The notes beneath the pieces are model-generated. The model searched no databases. It was not told where the DNA came from and worked only from the letters and a program-made list of their open reading frames with translations. Made by a program: the position numbers and the translations under genes. Shown piece by piece: positions 24,488 through 33,025 of a DNA stretch of 48,674 bases (positions are counted from its first letter, which is position 1; the number at the start of each line of letters is the position of its first letter). The DNA comes from Candidatus Poseidoniales archaeon (GTDB lineage: Archaea; Thermoplasmatota; Poseidoniia; Poseidoniales; Thalassarchaeaceae). The stretch lies in the NCBI GenBank assembly GCA_012964335.1, contig DTUF01000016.1, positions 1 to 48,674 on the forward strand, read 5' to 3'.

Positions 24488-25946
24488 AAAATCTAGATTG
24501 ACAATAGCAGAATTTGCTAAGGAATCCAGAATTCGTGCTGATAGTTACCATCGCTATCACATCGATACGATTGAAACCAAAGATAGGCAATCCCTGCCAA
24601 ACCGATTCCTTGTCAGTGTTGGTAAATTGGGCCTCGCAAAGTTGTTGATTGGTGAAGTCTTTGAGTACTGGGGGAAGTGGGATGTCGTTTTCGCTAGACC
24701 TTGTACCTATGGGGTATTCTCTGGTCCAGTGGGTGGGTTTTCACCTCGCCCCGAAAAGTGTGTAGGTTGCTTGCGATGTACTATTGAGCACCCTGAATTC
24801 GTCACTATCGCCCCAAATCCTGCCTTATCATCGCTCGGTGATTCATACCTTAATTCAAATATCATCTCGACGATTGATGAAGAGGCAAAGAAAGGCATTG
24901 TCCCCGTTCGAGGTCAAGGATATCGTGGCAGATTTGGAGGACCTGGTTGGGATGGAATGTTTACAGATATGTCTGAGATTGTTCGCCCAAGTCGTGATGG
25001 CATACATGGCAGAGAATTGATTAGCACAATTGTTGATATCGGTTCAAAACCAATGCGATTACAATTTGATGTAGATGGCGGCCTAGTAAGTGCTGGACCA
25101 AAAATGATGAGTATTCAAGTACCGTTTGTTTTTGATACACCAGCGGAAAGTGTGATGACTCCTCGACTAGCTAAGATTTGGAAAACAGCAGCAGAACAAG
25201 TTGACACTTTAGCATTAATTCCTGGAGAAATGGTGACTTCAAACAACTTAGCCTCGCCGTCAGTTGTGCCTGTCATCTCACTTGATTCATTCGAAACTAC
25301 TGGTTCTTTCAAGAATGGAACGAGGATGGTACAGTTGGATGGTTGGGACCCATCTGTTTATTCATCTATTTCCTCCTCAAACCCTGATTTGATGATATCA
25401 ATTCGAATGTCGTTTGATGCAGGATGGCAACAACAACTCAATGAAATGATTGATGCTGGTGTTTCAGTAATTCATTTCGTCGCGAACAACCACGGTGTAG
25501 CTGATGGTGGTCGGTTTATCATGGAAATTATAATTGAAGCGCATGAGATGCTACTCAAAGCAGGGGTGCGAGATAAAGTAACACTACTACACACTGGTGG
25601 AGTTGTAGCATCTGACCATCTACCAAAGGCAATCATCTGTGGAGTTGACGCTGTTGGTCTTGACCTACCTCTACTAGTTGCCATGCAAGCTAGGCTCAGT
25701 GGTGATACATCTAACAGAGAGGGGTATATGGCAAAATTCCCTAGGAGATTCAAAGATTCATGGGCTTGTCAACGAATTGTCAACTTAACTGGTTCATGGC
25801 GTGACCAGATGCTGGAAATCCTCGGAGCAATGGGAATTCGTGAAGTTCGAAGATTGCGTGGAGAAATGGGTAGGGCAATGTGGTGTACTCATCTTGAGGA
25901 AGAGGCTTTTTCAGAAATTGAAGGATTCATAGGAGGTGGAATCTGA
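24435..25946 (+). CDS. Glutamate synthase-related FMN-barrel protein with Cys cluster
   Basis: This 503-residue protein heads a three-gene operon. Residues about 90-130 hold CTYGVFSG and CVGCLRC followed by HPEF, a partial ferredoxin-like cysteine set. The C-terminal two-thirds look like the TIM barrel of the FMN-binding glutamate synthase family: VIHFVANNHGVADGGRFIM, then KVTLLHTGGVVASDHLPKAI and a CGVDAVGLDLPLL strand. The phosphate-site pattern is less canonical than in the next gene, so catalysis may be reduced or the role may be electron transfer. The stop overlaps the next start as TGATG. ATG 24435 is used; a GC hairpin covers its upstream G-run. Confidence 0.75.
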   Translation: MQLLNKLEENQSMIGMGEKSRLTIAEFAKESRIRADSYHRYHIDTIETKDRQSLPNRFLVSVGKLGLAKLLIGEVFEYWGKWDVVFARPCTYGVFSGPVGGFSPRPEKCVGCLRCTIEHPEFVTIAPNPALSSLGDSYLNSNIISTIDEEAKKGIVPVRGQGYRGRFGGPGWDGMFTDMSEIVRPSRDGIHGRELISTIVDIGSKPMRLQFDVDGGLVSAGPKMMSIQVPFVFDTPAESVMTPRLAKIWKTAAEQVDTLALIPGEMVTSNNLASPSVVPVISLDSFETTGSFKNGTRMVQLDGWDPSVYSSISSSNPDLMISIRMSFDAGWQQQLNEMIDAGVSVIHFVANNHGVADGGRFIMEIIIEAHEMLLKAGVRDKVTLLHTGGVVASDHLPKAIICGVDAVGLDLPLLVAMQARLSGDTSNREGYMAKFPRRFKDSWACQRIVNLTGSWRDQMLEILGAMGIREVRRLRGEMGRAMWCTHLEEEAFSEIEGFIGGGI

Positions 25947-27274
25947 TGGCCAAGAATAAACTACCAGTATTCCCAAGCGAGACAATGATACACAAGATAA
26001 CAAATCTATTGCACGATGGAATGGAAGCACGAACAACAGGAAAATTTGAGATTCCTCCCGCTCTAGGTGATGCACGTTGGACTGACGAGTTGATTCTCTC
26101 TACCTGGCACATGGCAGCAACTGGAACCTTACCTGAAAACCTAAATTACAAAACCGGGAAAAGCAACGGTGGATTTGACAGACTTGACTTCAAAACGCTG
26201 GATGAAGAGCAATGGCTCAAACATTCAGAAGATATCAGTACCAGTATAGAACTCAATAGACGTGACGACCACAGAAAGAAATTGAGTCCTGCTATTCCCA
26301 TTTACGGTGGCGGAATGTCTTACGGTTCTGTCTCAGTGAATGTAATGATGGCGAGGGCAATACATGCCAAGAATTGGAATACATATATGTCAACGGGAGA
26401 AGGCGGCTACCCAGAAGAATTGTACGAATGCAGAGAGAATGTAATCACCCAAGTTGCTACTGGCCTATTTGGTGTCGAAGAAAAGTCAATCCAAGCCTCC
26501 CCAATAATTGAATTCAAGTATGCACAAGGAGCAAAACCTGGACTTGGTGGCCATTTACTAGCTAGCAAAGCGGGGGAGGAAGTCGCAAAGATGCGAGGCA
26601 GTGTCCCATTTGTTAGTCTGTTTAGCCCATTCCCATTCCATTCAACTTACTCTGTTGAAGACCACTCAAAACACATTGATTGGGTACAAACTATCAACCC
26701 TGACGCATTGATATCGGTGAAGGTTTCAACCCCTCACGATGTTGACATGGTTGCCGTTGGCTCCTACTATGCTGGAGCTCATATCATTCACCTAGATGGT
26801 GGGTTTGGAGGTACGGGAGCCGCACCAGAAATTGCAAAGAAAAATATCGCTATGCCAATTGAGTTGGCAGTACCGAAAGTTCACAAATTCCTCATCAAAG
26901 AAGGGATTAGGGATAATGTAACTTTGATCGCAAGTGGAGGTATCCGAACTGCAGATGATATCGCAAAAGCGATTGCTCTAGGAGCTAATGGTGTTGTGCT
27001 AGGAACAAGTGACTTAGTCGCAATGGGTTGTACTCGCTGTTCAAATTGTGAAGGTGGACCTTCGGGACGTGGTTGTCCGTGGGGATTGACTACCACTGAT
27101 ATTGAATTACAAGAATGGATGCAACAAGACTGGGGAGTAAAACGATTGGATAACTATTACACTGCTCTACAGTGGCGCCTGAGAGACATCCTTAGAAAAT
27201 TAGGACTAAGTGATGTAAATGAATTAGTTGGCCGTACTGACGTACTAGTCTATACTAGGAGTGATGGAAAATGA
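25946..27274 (+). CDS. Glutamate synthase, FMN-binding synthase domain
   Basis: This 442-residue protein is the central barrel of glutamate synthase, which turns 2-oxoglutarate plus ammonia into glutamate using electrons passed through FMN and an Fe-S cluster. Readable motifs are PIYGGGMSYGSVS, the STGEGGYPEE loop, QGAKPGLGGHLLASK, HIIHLDGGFGGTGAAP, then LIASGGIRTADDIAKAIALG and ANGVVLGTSDLVAMGC. The cysteine cluster CTRCSNC...GRGC follows. The GGAGGTG ribosome site and TGATG overlap with the previous gene show operon membership. In archaea the synthase, amidotransferase and GXGXG domains are often separate genes, as here. Confidence 0.92.
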   Translation: MAKNKLPVFPSETMIHKITNLLHDGMEARTTGKFEIPPALGDARWTDELILSTWHMAATGTLPENLNYKTGKSNGGFDRLDFKTLDEEQWLKHSEDISTSIELNRRDDHRKKLSPAIPIYGGGMSYGSVSVNVMMARAIHAKNWNTYMSTGEGGYPEELYECRENVITQVATGLFGVEEKSIQASPIIEFKYAQGAKPGLGGHLLASKAGEEVAKMRGSVPFVSLFSPFPFHSTYSVEDHSKHIDWVQTINPDALISVKVSTPHDVDMVAVGSYYAGAHIIHLDGGFGGTGAAPEIAKKNIAMPIELAVPKVHKFLIKEGIRDNVTLIASGGIRTADDIAKAIALGANGVVLGTSDLVAMGCTRCSNCEGGPSGRGCPWGLTTTDIELQEWMQQDWGVKRLDNYYTALQWRLRDILRKLGLSDVNELVGRTDVLVYTRSDGK

Positions 27275-29847
27275 AGAATGCAGAAGCACTTCTTGATTCA
27301 AGGCGCTTAATGAACAGCCGCTTACCAAAATTTGAGATGAATGATGATGATGCTGCCGAAGGCGGTTGCGGTGTTGTCGGGTTAGCCTGTGAAATCCCTG
27401 TTGCAGGACGTCACCTGTTCAATTCCCTTGAGCAAATGCGCAATCGTGGAAACGGAAAAGGCGGGGGTGTGGCAATGGTTGGCCTCAACCATGACCAATT
27501 TGGAGTTAGCGAGGAAATTCTAACGAATGATTACTTGTATGCAGTTGCTTACTTAGATGAATCAGTACGGAAAGATGTTGAAGAACAATTCATCAATTCA
27601 ACCTTTGATGTAGATCATATCCATGATGTTCCTACCCTTGACAATTGGCAAGACCTAGAAAATTTAGATGTCCAACCACCAAGTGTTGTTTGCTATTTTA
27701 TCAGACCAAAACCAGCAGCTGTTGAAAAATTCCTTTCAGACGGTAATTTAACTGAATCTGATTTCCCGAATCGAAAAGCAATGTGGGATGAAATGGTATT
27801 CCAGAATACTCACAAATTAAATGTTGAATATTATGCCAAGGAACAACGTGCAGATGCATTCGTTCTAAGCCATGGACAAAATATGATTATTCTCAAAATT
27901 GTCGGCTATGCAGAAGACGTGATTCGATACTATAGACTGGATGAAGTGACCGCACATGTTTGGATTGGGCACCACCGATATCCTACAAGAGGTCGAGTCA
28001 CCCACCCTGGCGGAGCACACCCGTTTGGACAGGGGGTTGATGTTGCTCTTGTGCATAATGGTGATTTCTCAAACTACGTCTCAGTCAAGGACTATTTAGC
28101 TCAGAGAGGTATGGAACCTCTATTCTTCACAGATACCGAAGTTGCCGCACTCGGATTTGACCTCCACTCTCGTGTATATGGATACCCGATGGAATATGTG
28201 ATTGAGAGTTTAGCACCTACTGGTGAACTTGATTTTATAATGCTTCCAGACGAAAAACAAGAGGTCTATGAGGCCATTCAAAAAACCCACATTCATGGCT
28301 CTCCTGATGGACCATGGTTCTTCATTATCGCAAAGGCAGATGGCCTGACCCATCAATTGATTGGCATAACAGATACTAGTATGCTAAGACCCCAAGTTTT
28401 CTCATACCAACGTGGTGAAGTCGGAATAGCATTTTGTGGTAGCGAAAAGCAAGTCATTGATGCAGTCTTAGAGAGTTTGTCGTCAGAGGATAAGAGATTT
28501 TGGCGCCGTTGTGATGAATATTGGAACGCCCGCGGCGGTTCTTACACCGATGGTGGTTCATTCATTTTTGATATCAACCCCGATAACAAAGGCGGACATG
28601 AACTAACCATCACCAACAAATTTGATGCTATCGTGGATACTCATCCGGAAGGAAATTTCAACATAGAACCAGCGGCTATGGAATCTGGATTTGATTGGCC
28701 TTTAGAATGGGCTCCAAACGAGATCTTTCCTCAAATTATCGCCACTTTCCCAACTTTTGACTGGCCTGCAGCCCTCGGCCTTCTTTCCGAAATTGGCTCT
28801 TATGCTAGCCAACATTCGCGCCAGCAAGCAGTTGACTTGCTTTGCCTCCTATTAAACAGAAAATATGACACAGGTGCACTTAGAACAAGCCGATGGCTAG
28901 ATTATGTTGAAGATGCAATAATGGGGATTCTCAATCACGCAGGAACAACCCCCTGTGCATATTTCTCCGGACAGAAATCGCCAGGACATCTACCCAAACC
29001 TCAAAACCCAACTCAAGCAATAGTTGTAGACGCTCGACCCTATCCGATTGAAGGCATTGACTCACTCGCTAGAGAATTAATTGCACTACACAAAGCCGGC
29101 TGGAGAAATTTCATGGTCACACACTGTAAAGGTCACCGGTTCATAGGCAACGGCTTTGGAATGGAAACCTCTGATGTGAGGATTGATGTCTTTGGTAGTG
29201 TTGGAGATTATCTCGGAAGTGGAAGCGATGGAATGACAATCCACATGCACGGAAATGCTCAGGACCAAGTAGCTCAAATACACAAGTGTGGGACGTTGGT
29301 TGTTCATGGTGATGTTGGGCAATGTTACGGATATGGCGCTAAAGGTGGCAGATTATTTGTCCAAGGAAATGCTGCTGGTAGACCAATGATTAACTCAGTT
29401 GGTAGTCCAAAACTCGTCATCAATGGTACTGCGTTAGACTACCTTGCTGAATCCTTTATGGCCGGAGACCCGTTAGAGGGAGGCGGTTTCGTGATAGTCA
29501 ACGGCATACAGTTTGAACCAAATGGCGAAATTTCTGATTTGGACACGCCTTATCCAGGTGGCAATCTGTTTAGCCTCTCAAGTGGAGGAGCGATTTATGT
29601 TCGTGATCCTTCAAATGTACTTTCACCTTCCCAACTGAATGGTGGAGAATTTGTTGATCTCACTGATGCTGACTGGGATGTAATTCAACCTTTATTAGTT
29701 GAAAACGAAGAACATTATGGGATTCCTCTTGCAAGATTACTAACTGTTGAAGGTGAGATTCGTTCTCCATCCGAAGTCTATCGTAAGATTATTCCTCTAA
29801 AGAACAAAGCACTATCTGTTGAAGATAATTGGGCTGGAAATCATTAG
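27271..29847 (+). CDS. Glutamate synthase, glutamine amidotransferase plus GXGXG domain
   Basis: This 858-residue two-part protein completes the glutamate synthase. The N-terminal class II amidotransferase has EGGCGVVGLAC with the likely nucleophile Cys33, MRNRGNGKGGG, GHHRYPTRG and VHNGDFSNY. If Cys33 is the nucleophile, a 32-residue leader must be removed, as in bacterial GltB. The C-terminal part (about 580-830) carries the right-handed beta-helix GXGXG domain (GDYLGSGSDGMTIHMHGNA, GQCYGYGAKGGRLFVQGNAA), which supports the ammonia tunnel. It overlaps the previous gene by ATGA. All three ORFs must assemble in the cytosol. Confidence 0.9.
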   Translation: MKNAEALLDSRRLMNSRLPKFEMNDDDAAEGGCGVVGLACEIPVAGRHLFNSLEQMRNRGNGKGGGVAMVGLNHDQFGVSEEILTNDYLYAVAYLDESVRKDVEEQFINSTFDVDHIHDVPTLDNWQDLENLDVQPPSVVCYFIRPKPAAVEKFLSDGNLTESDFPNRKAMWDEMVFQNTHKLNVEYYAKEQRADAFVLSHGQNMIILKIVGYAEDVIRYYRLDEVTAHVWIGHHRYPTRGRVTHPGGAHPFGQGVDVALVHNGDFSNYVSVKDYLAQRGMEPLFFTDTEVAALGFDLHSRVYGYPMEYVIESLAPTGELDFIMLPDEKQEVYEAIQKTHIHGSPDGPWFFIIAKADGLTHQLIGITDTSMLRPQVFSYQRGEVGIAFCGSEKQVIDAVLESLSSEDKRFWRRCDEYWNARGGSYTDGGSFIFDINPDNKGGHELTITNKFDAIVDTHPEGNFNIEPAAMESGFDWPLEWAPNEIFPQIIATFPTFDWPAALGLLSEIGSYASQHSRQQAVDLLCLLLNRKYDTGALRTSRWLDYVEDAIMGILNHAGTTPCAYFSGQKSPGHLPKPQNPTQAIVVDARPYPIEGIDSLARELIALHKAGWRNFMVTHCKGHRFIGNGFGMETSDVRIDVFGSVGDYLGSGSDGMTIHMHGNAQDQVAQIHKCGTLVVHGDVGQCYGYGAKGGRLFVQGNAAGRPMINSVGSPKLVINGTALDYLAESFMAGDPLEGGGFVIVNGIQFEPNGEISDLDTPYPGGNLFSLSSGGAIYVRDPSNVLSPSQLNGGEFVDLTDADWDVIQPLLVENEEHYGIPLARLLTVEGEIRSPSEVYRKIIPLKNKALSVEDNWAGNH

Positions 29848-29874
29848 GAAAAAATTGACTTTTGAAGATAAATT

Positions 29875-30198
29875 TTATCTTTTTTTCCGAGAGACTTTGA
29901 TGCCCATTCGGTCGCGTACTAAGCGGATTTTTCCCGAACTCGTTTGCGAAATCAATCCATTAAATCCATCTTTAAGAATTGATTTGGCCTCTTCATAAGA
30001 TTCTAGAGGAATTCTAATTATTGCTTTGCCATCAATAAAATCAAACAATTTACAGCTACCACTGAGCACATCGCTTTGACTAAGTAATTTCTCCAATTCT
30101 TCCCTGTTAGTAACAGACTCATCAACTGTTAAGCCAACCCAACGATGCTTTCCGCGAGCCGCCTTTCGTAACTTGGCCACGCCACTCCTAAGGTGCAT
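29875..30198 (-). CDS. rnp2: Probable RNase P protein component 2 (Pop5-like)
   Basis: The 107-residue basic protein has the outline of archaeal Pop5/Rnp2: an N-terminal KHRWVGLTV strand, a helix (NREELEKLLSQSDVLSG), a strand pair with KLFDFIDGKAIIRIP, a helix (YEEAKSILKDGF) and a final strand GKIRLVRDRMGIKV with a Lys/Arg tail. Pop5 pairs with Rpp30 and binds RNase P RNA to activate tRNA 5' cleavage. No Rpp30 gene is nearby. Identity rests on fold pattern and length and could be another small RNA-binding protein. It diverges from the membrane gene at 30232 over only 33 bp. Confidence 0.55.
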   Translation of the reverse strand: MHLRSGVAKLRKAARGKHRWVGLTVDESVTNREELEKLLSQSDVLSGSCKLFDFIDGKAIIRIPLESYEEAKSILKDGFNGLISQTSSGKIRLVRDRMGIKVSRKKR

Positions 30199-30231
30199 CG
30201 CCCTTAACAGGAGTGGACGCGTGGAGAGGCC

Positions 30232-31566
30232 ATGGCTGAGATAGAGGAGGTAGATACTCGGCTTGATTATTACGTGGATGAATTAGGAATGGCCCCTTTG
30301 GAAGAACCGAAATTTGGCATCGGGCAATTACTTGCCACACTAGTTGATTTGAAGACCTTACCTCACATCCTACTTCTTCTAATTCTCTCAACAATCCTGT
30401 ATGCCCTTGCTCAAGGACCTGATACAGCAAAAGTGTATTCAGCAATCGGTTTCATTTCACTATCAGTCGGTTATGCTTTGACAGCAACTTCAACGCGTTG
30501 GGATTTTGCTCACCGTATGGTCAGAGTTGAAGGACTTGCTTCAGATTCTTGGTTCAAATCGCTCTTACTGCGCTCACTAAAAGCATGGAGTCTGCCATTA
30601 CTACTAAGCACCATAATTTGTCTTGGATTATTACAATTAATCAAGGGAGATGGTAACTGGGATTCATGGATTCCTCTTTCACTCGCTTCGCTCTTCCTGC
30701 TTTGGTCTATAGGCCAAGGTCTGTCATTCAAATCAGGGACAGCATCGTGGTTGGCTAACGGAACAAAAGTTCTCGATGACACACAACGTGAAGGTAGCGT
30801 AATGGGGATTTCTACTTGGCAAATCTTAGCTGTGACAACAGTTGCAGTGCTAATTGGATATGGCTATAGTTCTGGCTTTGAAGGTGAAACAAGTGAGAAA
30901 CTGAAATGGATTGGATTCATCATTCTTGCAATCGCCGTTCAAGTAGGAATGGTTTATTGGATTCAAGACACCTTGATTGATGTATCCTCCACTAAAGGTG
31001 GTGCTAGATTTGCCACCAGATGGGGCATGATTTCTCAGATATTTGTCACCTGGCATATCGCGAGTGCATGGAGGAGACTTATTGATGAACCATCTGCAAT
31101 TACAATGATAATTGAGGAATTTATTTTGATGGTTCTAACTGTGCTTCTAGCCATTTGGTCTTTAGCAAGTCGAGATGTTAGTCGTGGAGGAAAACTATTC
31201 ACTTCTGATAATGCGCTGTTTTGGGGATTAGCATTCGGCTTTGGATATGCAGGAAGTATAGCCATGATCACCAACCTTAGTGATACCATTGGGGGCGGGA
31301 ACCTTGCAACAACAATGGCAATTGGCCATTTAGTCACTGCAATTACTCTAATTATAATTCATCCACAGGTACTTAGGAATCACAAAAAGAGGATTTTAAA
31401 CCCACCGCAATCCTCTGTTCCAAAAATTGCCACTGCAGAGCAAATAGTTACCCATGTTGAACAAGTTGATGATACACCTGAAGTTGAGGAGAATGAAAAT
31501 CAAGAACTGGACATTGACCTTGATGACCTCGAATTCTCAGATGATGTTGCTGAATTAATGGACTAG
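30232..31566 (+). CDS. Polytopic membrane protein of unknown function
   Basis: The 444-residue protein has about ten hydrophobic segments between residues 40 and 375 (for example HILLLLILSTILYALA, AFGFGYAGSIAMI). They are followed by a strongly acidic cytosolic tail of about 60 residues ending in a Asp/Glu cluster. No transporter signature or catalytic motif was recognised. A GGAGAG ribosome site precedes ATG 30232. It is divergent from the Pop5-like gene and its stop abuts that of the FtsZ-like gene with no spacing. It could be a lineage-specific transporter or channel-like protein. Confidence 0.7.
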   Translation: MAEIEEVDTRLDYYVDELGMAPLEEPKFGIGQLLATLVDLKTLPHILLLLILSTILYALAQGPDTAKVYSAIGFISLSVGYALTATSTRWDFAHRMVRVEGLASDSWFKSLLLRSLKAWSLPLLLSTIICLGLLQLIKGDGNWDSWIPLSLASLFLLWSIGQGLSFKSGTASWLANGTKVLDDTQREGSVMGISTWQILAVTTVAVLIGYGYSSGFEGETSEKLKWIGFIILAIAVQVGMVYWIQDTLIDVSSTKGGARFATRWGMISQIFVTWHIASAWRRLIDEPSAITMIIEEFILMVLTVLLAIWSLASRDVSRGGKLFTSDNALFWGLAFGFGYAGSIAMITNLSDTIGGGNLATTMAIGHLVTAITLIIIHPQVLRNHKKRILNPPQSSVPKIATAEQIVTHVEQVDDTPEVEENENQELDIDLDDLEFSDDVAELMD

Positions 31567-32520
31567 TTAGAGCCCACTTACTACGGCAACTACTCTCATC
31601 CTACCATCTAAGTCATCAGAATGTCTTGCACCAAGAATAACTTGTGCATCGTCGGTTAACCCTCTGGTAAAAGCATCTGCAACTTGCTCCATCTGATAAA
31701 TTGACATTTGTCTACCACCCTCAAGTTGTAGAAGACAGCCACTAGCCCCCATCACCTCTAATCCTGCTAAAGGGGCTGATAGTGCTTTGAGGAAAAGTCC
31801 CTCTGGGTCATTTGCATCTCCTTCAGCAACTACCATGGTTGCCCCTCCTTTTCTTTGAACTACAGAACGAAGATCCATCAAGTCAAGATTGATTATCCCT
31901 ACTTGCCCAAGTGTCAGGACTAAGCCTTGAACTAACTCCTCAACCCATGATGGGCGGGTTCTCCAATCTACGCCTCGACTGCGGGCTTGCCAAGCCAATC
32001 GGTCTAGGGAAAGTTGGGCACAGACATCGGATGAATCCTCTAATCTGTTGAAGGCAGGTAGGGCAATTTCACACCTCGCCGAATGTTCTTCAAACGGCAT
32101 TGCTGCAATGGTGATAACTAGCGCTCCTTTACGAGCTGCTTGGGCCGCTAGCGCAGGTGCGGCCCCAGAACCAACCCCGCCTCCTAGTGCTGTGAGCAGT
32201 ATCATTAATTCAACGGGTGCTAGGATTTTATCCATTATTGCAGTCGCTTTCATGAAGTGTGATGCCGCTAATTCTGGTAGCGCCGCACAGCCAGCATCTG
32301 AGGATTCACCTAGTGGTAAACAGTGTGCATGCCGCGAATCTTCAAACGATGAGTCATCTGCATCTACTAGAAGTAAATCACATTCCTCAGCACAGCGAGC
32401 GTGGGCTCTCTTAGCCCATACCGAACCAAGGCCCCCTACCCCCGCAATCAAAAGACTCCCATCGTGCACAATCACTCCGTTATGCAGGCAAGCGATTGAT
32501 GTTTCGCTTACAACCTTCAA
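31567..32520 (-). CDS. Divergent FtsZ/tubulin-family paralogue
   Basis: The 317-residue protein reads as an FtsZ core. LLIAGVGGLGS forms the first strand and loop, ALGGGVGSGAAP (residues 112-122) takes the place of the GGGTGTGAAP tubulin signature, and NLDLMDLRSV (201-210) keeps the catalytic T7 acidic residues. The C-terminal domain ends as FtsZ does, with QVILGARHSDDLDGRMRVVAV. Differences are Thr to Val and Thr to Ser in T4, MPFE for KPFE, and SLDRL where IPNDRL normally gives the guanine-contacting Asn. There is no disordered C-terminal tail. It probably polymerises but may have altered nucleotide handling. Start TTG 32520 (or GTG 32475). It follows a TPR gene by 15 bp. Confidence 0.85.
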   Translation of the reverse strand: MKVVSETSIACLHNGVIVHDGSLLIAGVGGLGSVWAKRAHARCAEECDLLLVDADDSSFEDSRHAHCLPLGESSDAGCAALPELAASHFMKATAIMDKILAPVELMILLTALGGGVGSGAAPALAAQAARKGALVITIAAMPFEEHSARCEIALPAFNRLEDSSDVCAQLSLDRLAWQARSRGVDWRTRPSWVEELVQGLVLTLGQVGIINLDLMDLRSVVQRKGGATMVVAEGDANDPEGLFLKALSAPLAGLEVMGASGCLLQLEGGRQMSIYQMEQVADAFTRGLTDDAQVILGARHSDDLDGRMRVVAVVSGL

Positions 32521-32535
32521 CTTTCATGCTAGTAT

Positions 32536-32838
32536 TCAGTAAGAAGAATAGCGCTGATAGCGCCTTCTCTCATCTCTAGCCCAAGCATTGTCTGGTTCAA
32601 GTTCTAGCACTTTTTCGTAATATTCAACGGCTTTCTCAAACTCTGAAAAATATTTACCATATAGATTCCCAAGATTACTCAAAACTGGGATGCAATCTCC
32701 GTCTTCCCCCAGCATTGCTAGAAGTAGTTCTTCAGCGCCGGTTAAATCATGCATCTCCATCTTCTTTTCAGCGTCATCAAGTTGGTTGATTTGCTCATCT
32801 GATAGATTGTAAATATTAGCCCATCCTGCACTACCCAT
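32536..32838 (-). CDS. Small TPR-repeat protein
   Basis: The 100-residue acidic protein has two to three tetratricopeptide helical hairpins. The clearest is residues 50-90 (LSNLGNLYGKYFSEFEKAVE, then a YYEKVLELEPDNAWA stretch), with A/G/Y spacing typical of TPRs. Such proteins mediate protein contacts. It is 15 bp upstream of the FtsZ-like gene on the same strand, so it may be a partner of that filament protein; this is inferred from position only. Confidence 0.85.
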   Translation of the reverse strand: MGSAGWANIYNLSDEQINQLDDAEKKMEMHDLTGAEELLLAMLGEDGDCIPVLSNLGNLYGKYFSEFEKAVEYYEKVLELEPDNAWARDERRRYQRYSSY

Positions 32839-33025
32839 TCACAACCCTCAATACCCGGGCGTAGCCTTACCTCTTCATCTCTTCTAAAGAGTGATTCAAC
32901 TAGTCAAGTGGTGAAAATTATCTACTACTCAAAACGGACTACTGCGACCCAACAAAGAGGTATCTATCAGCAAACGATTATTAGACCATTGCAATTCCGC
33001 CAAATCAACATAGGTTGAGAGTAGC
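32839..33025. other. Divergent promoter region before the respiratory operon
   Basis: 187 bp separate the TPR gene from the respiratory operon. No gene is seen. The AT-rich string AAAATTATCTACTAC near 32915-32930 may hold a promoter, but no convincing TATA box at canonical spacing could be fixed. Confidence 0.4.

Noticed and set aside
32048-32542. 164-codon plus-strand frame
   Set aside because: It is antisense to the FtsZ-like gene, with Ser/Ala/Pro-rich shadow composition and no domain.
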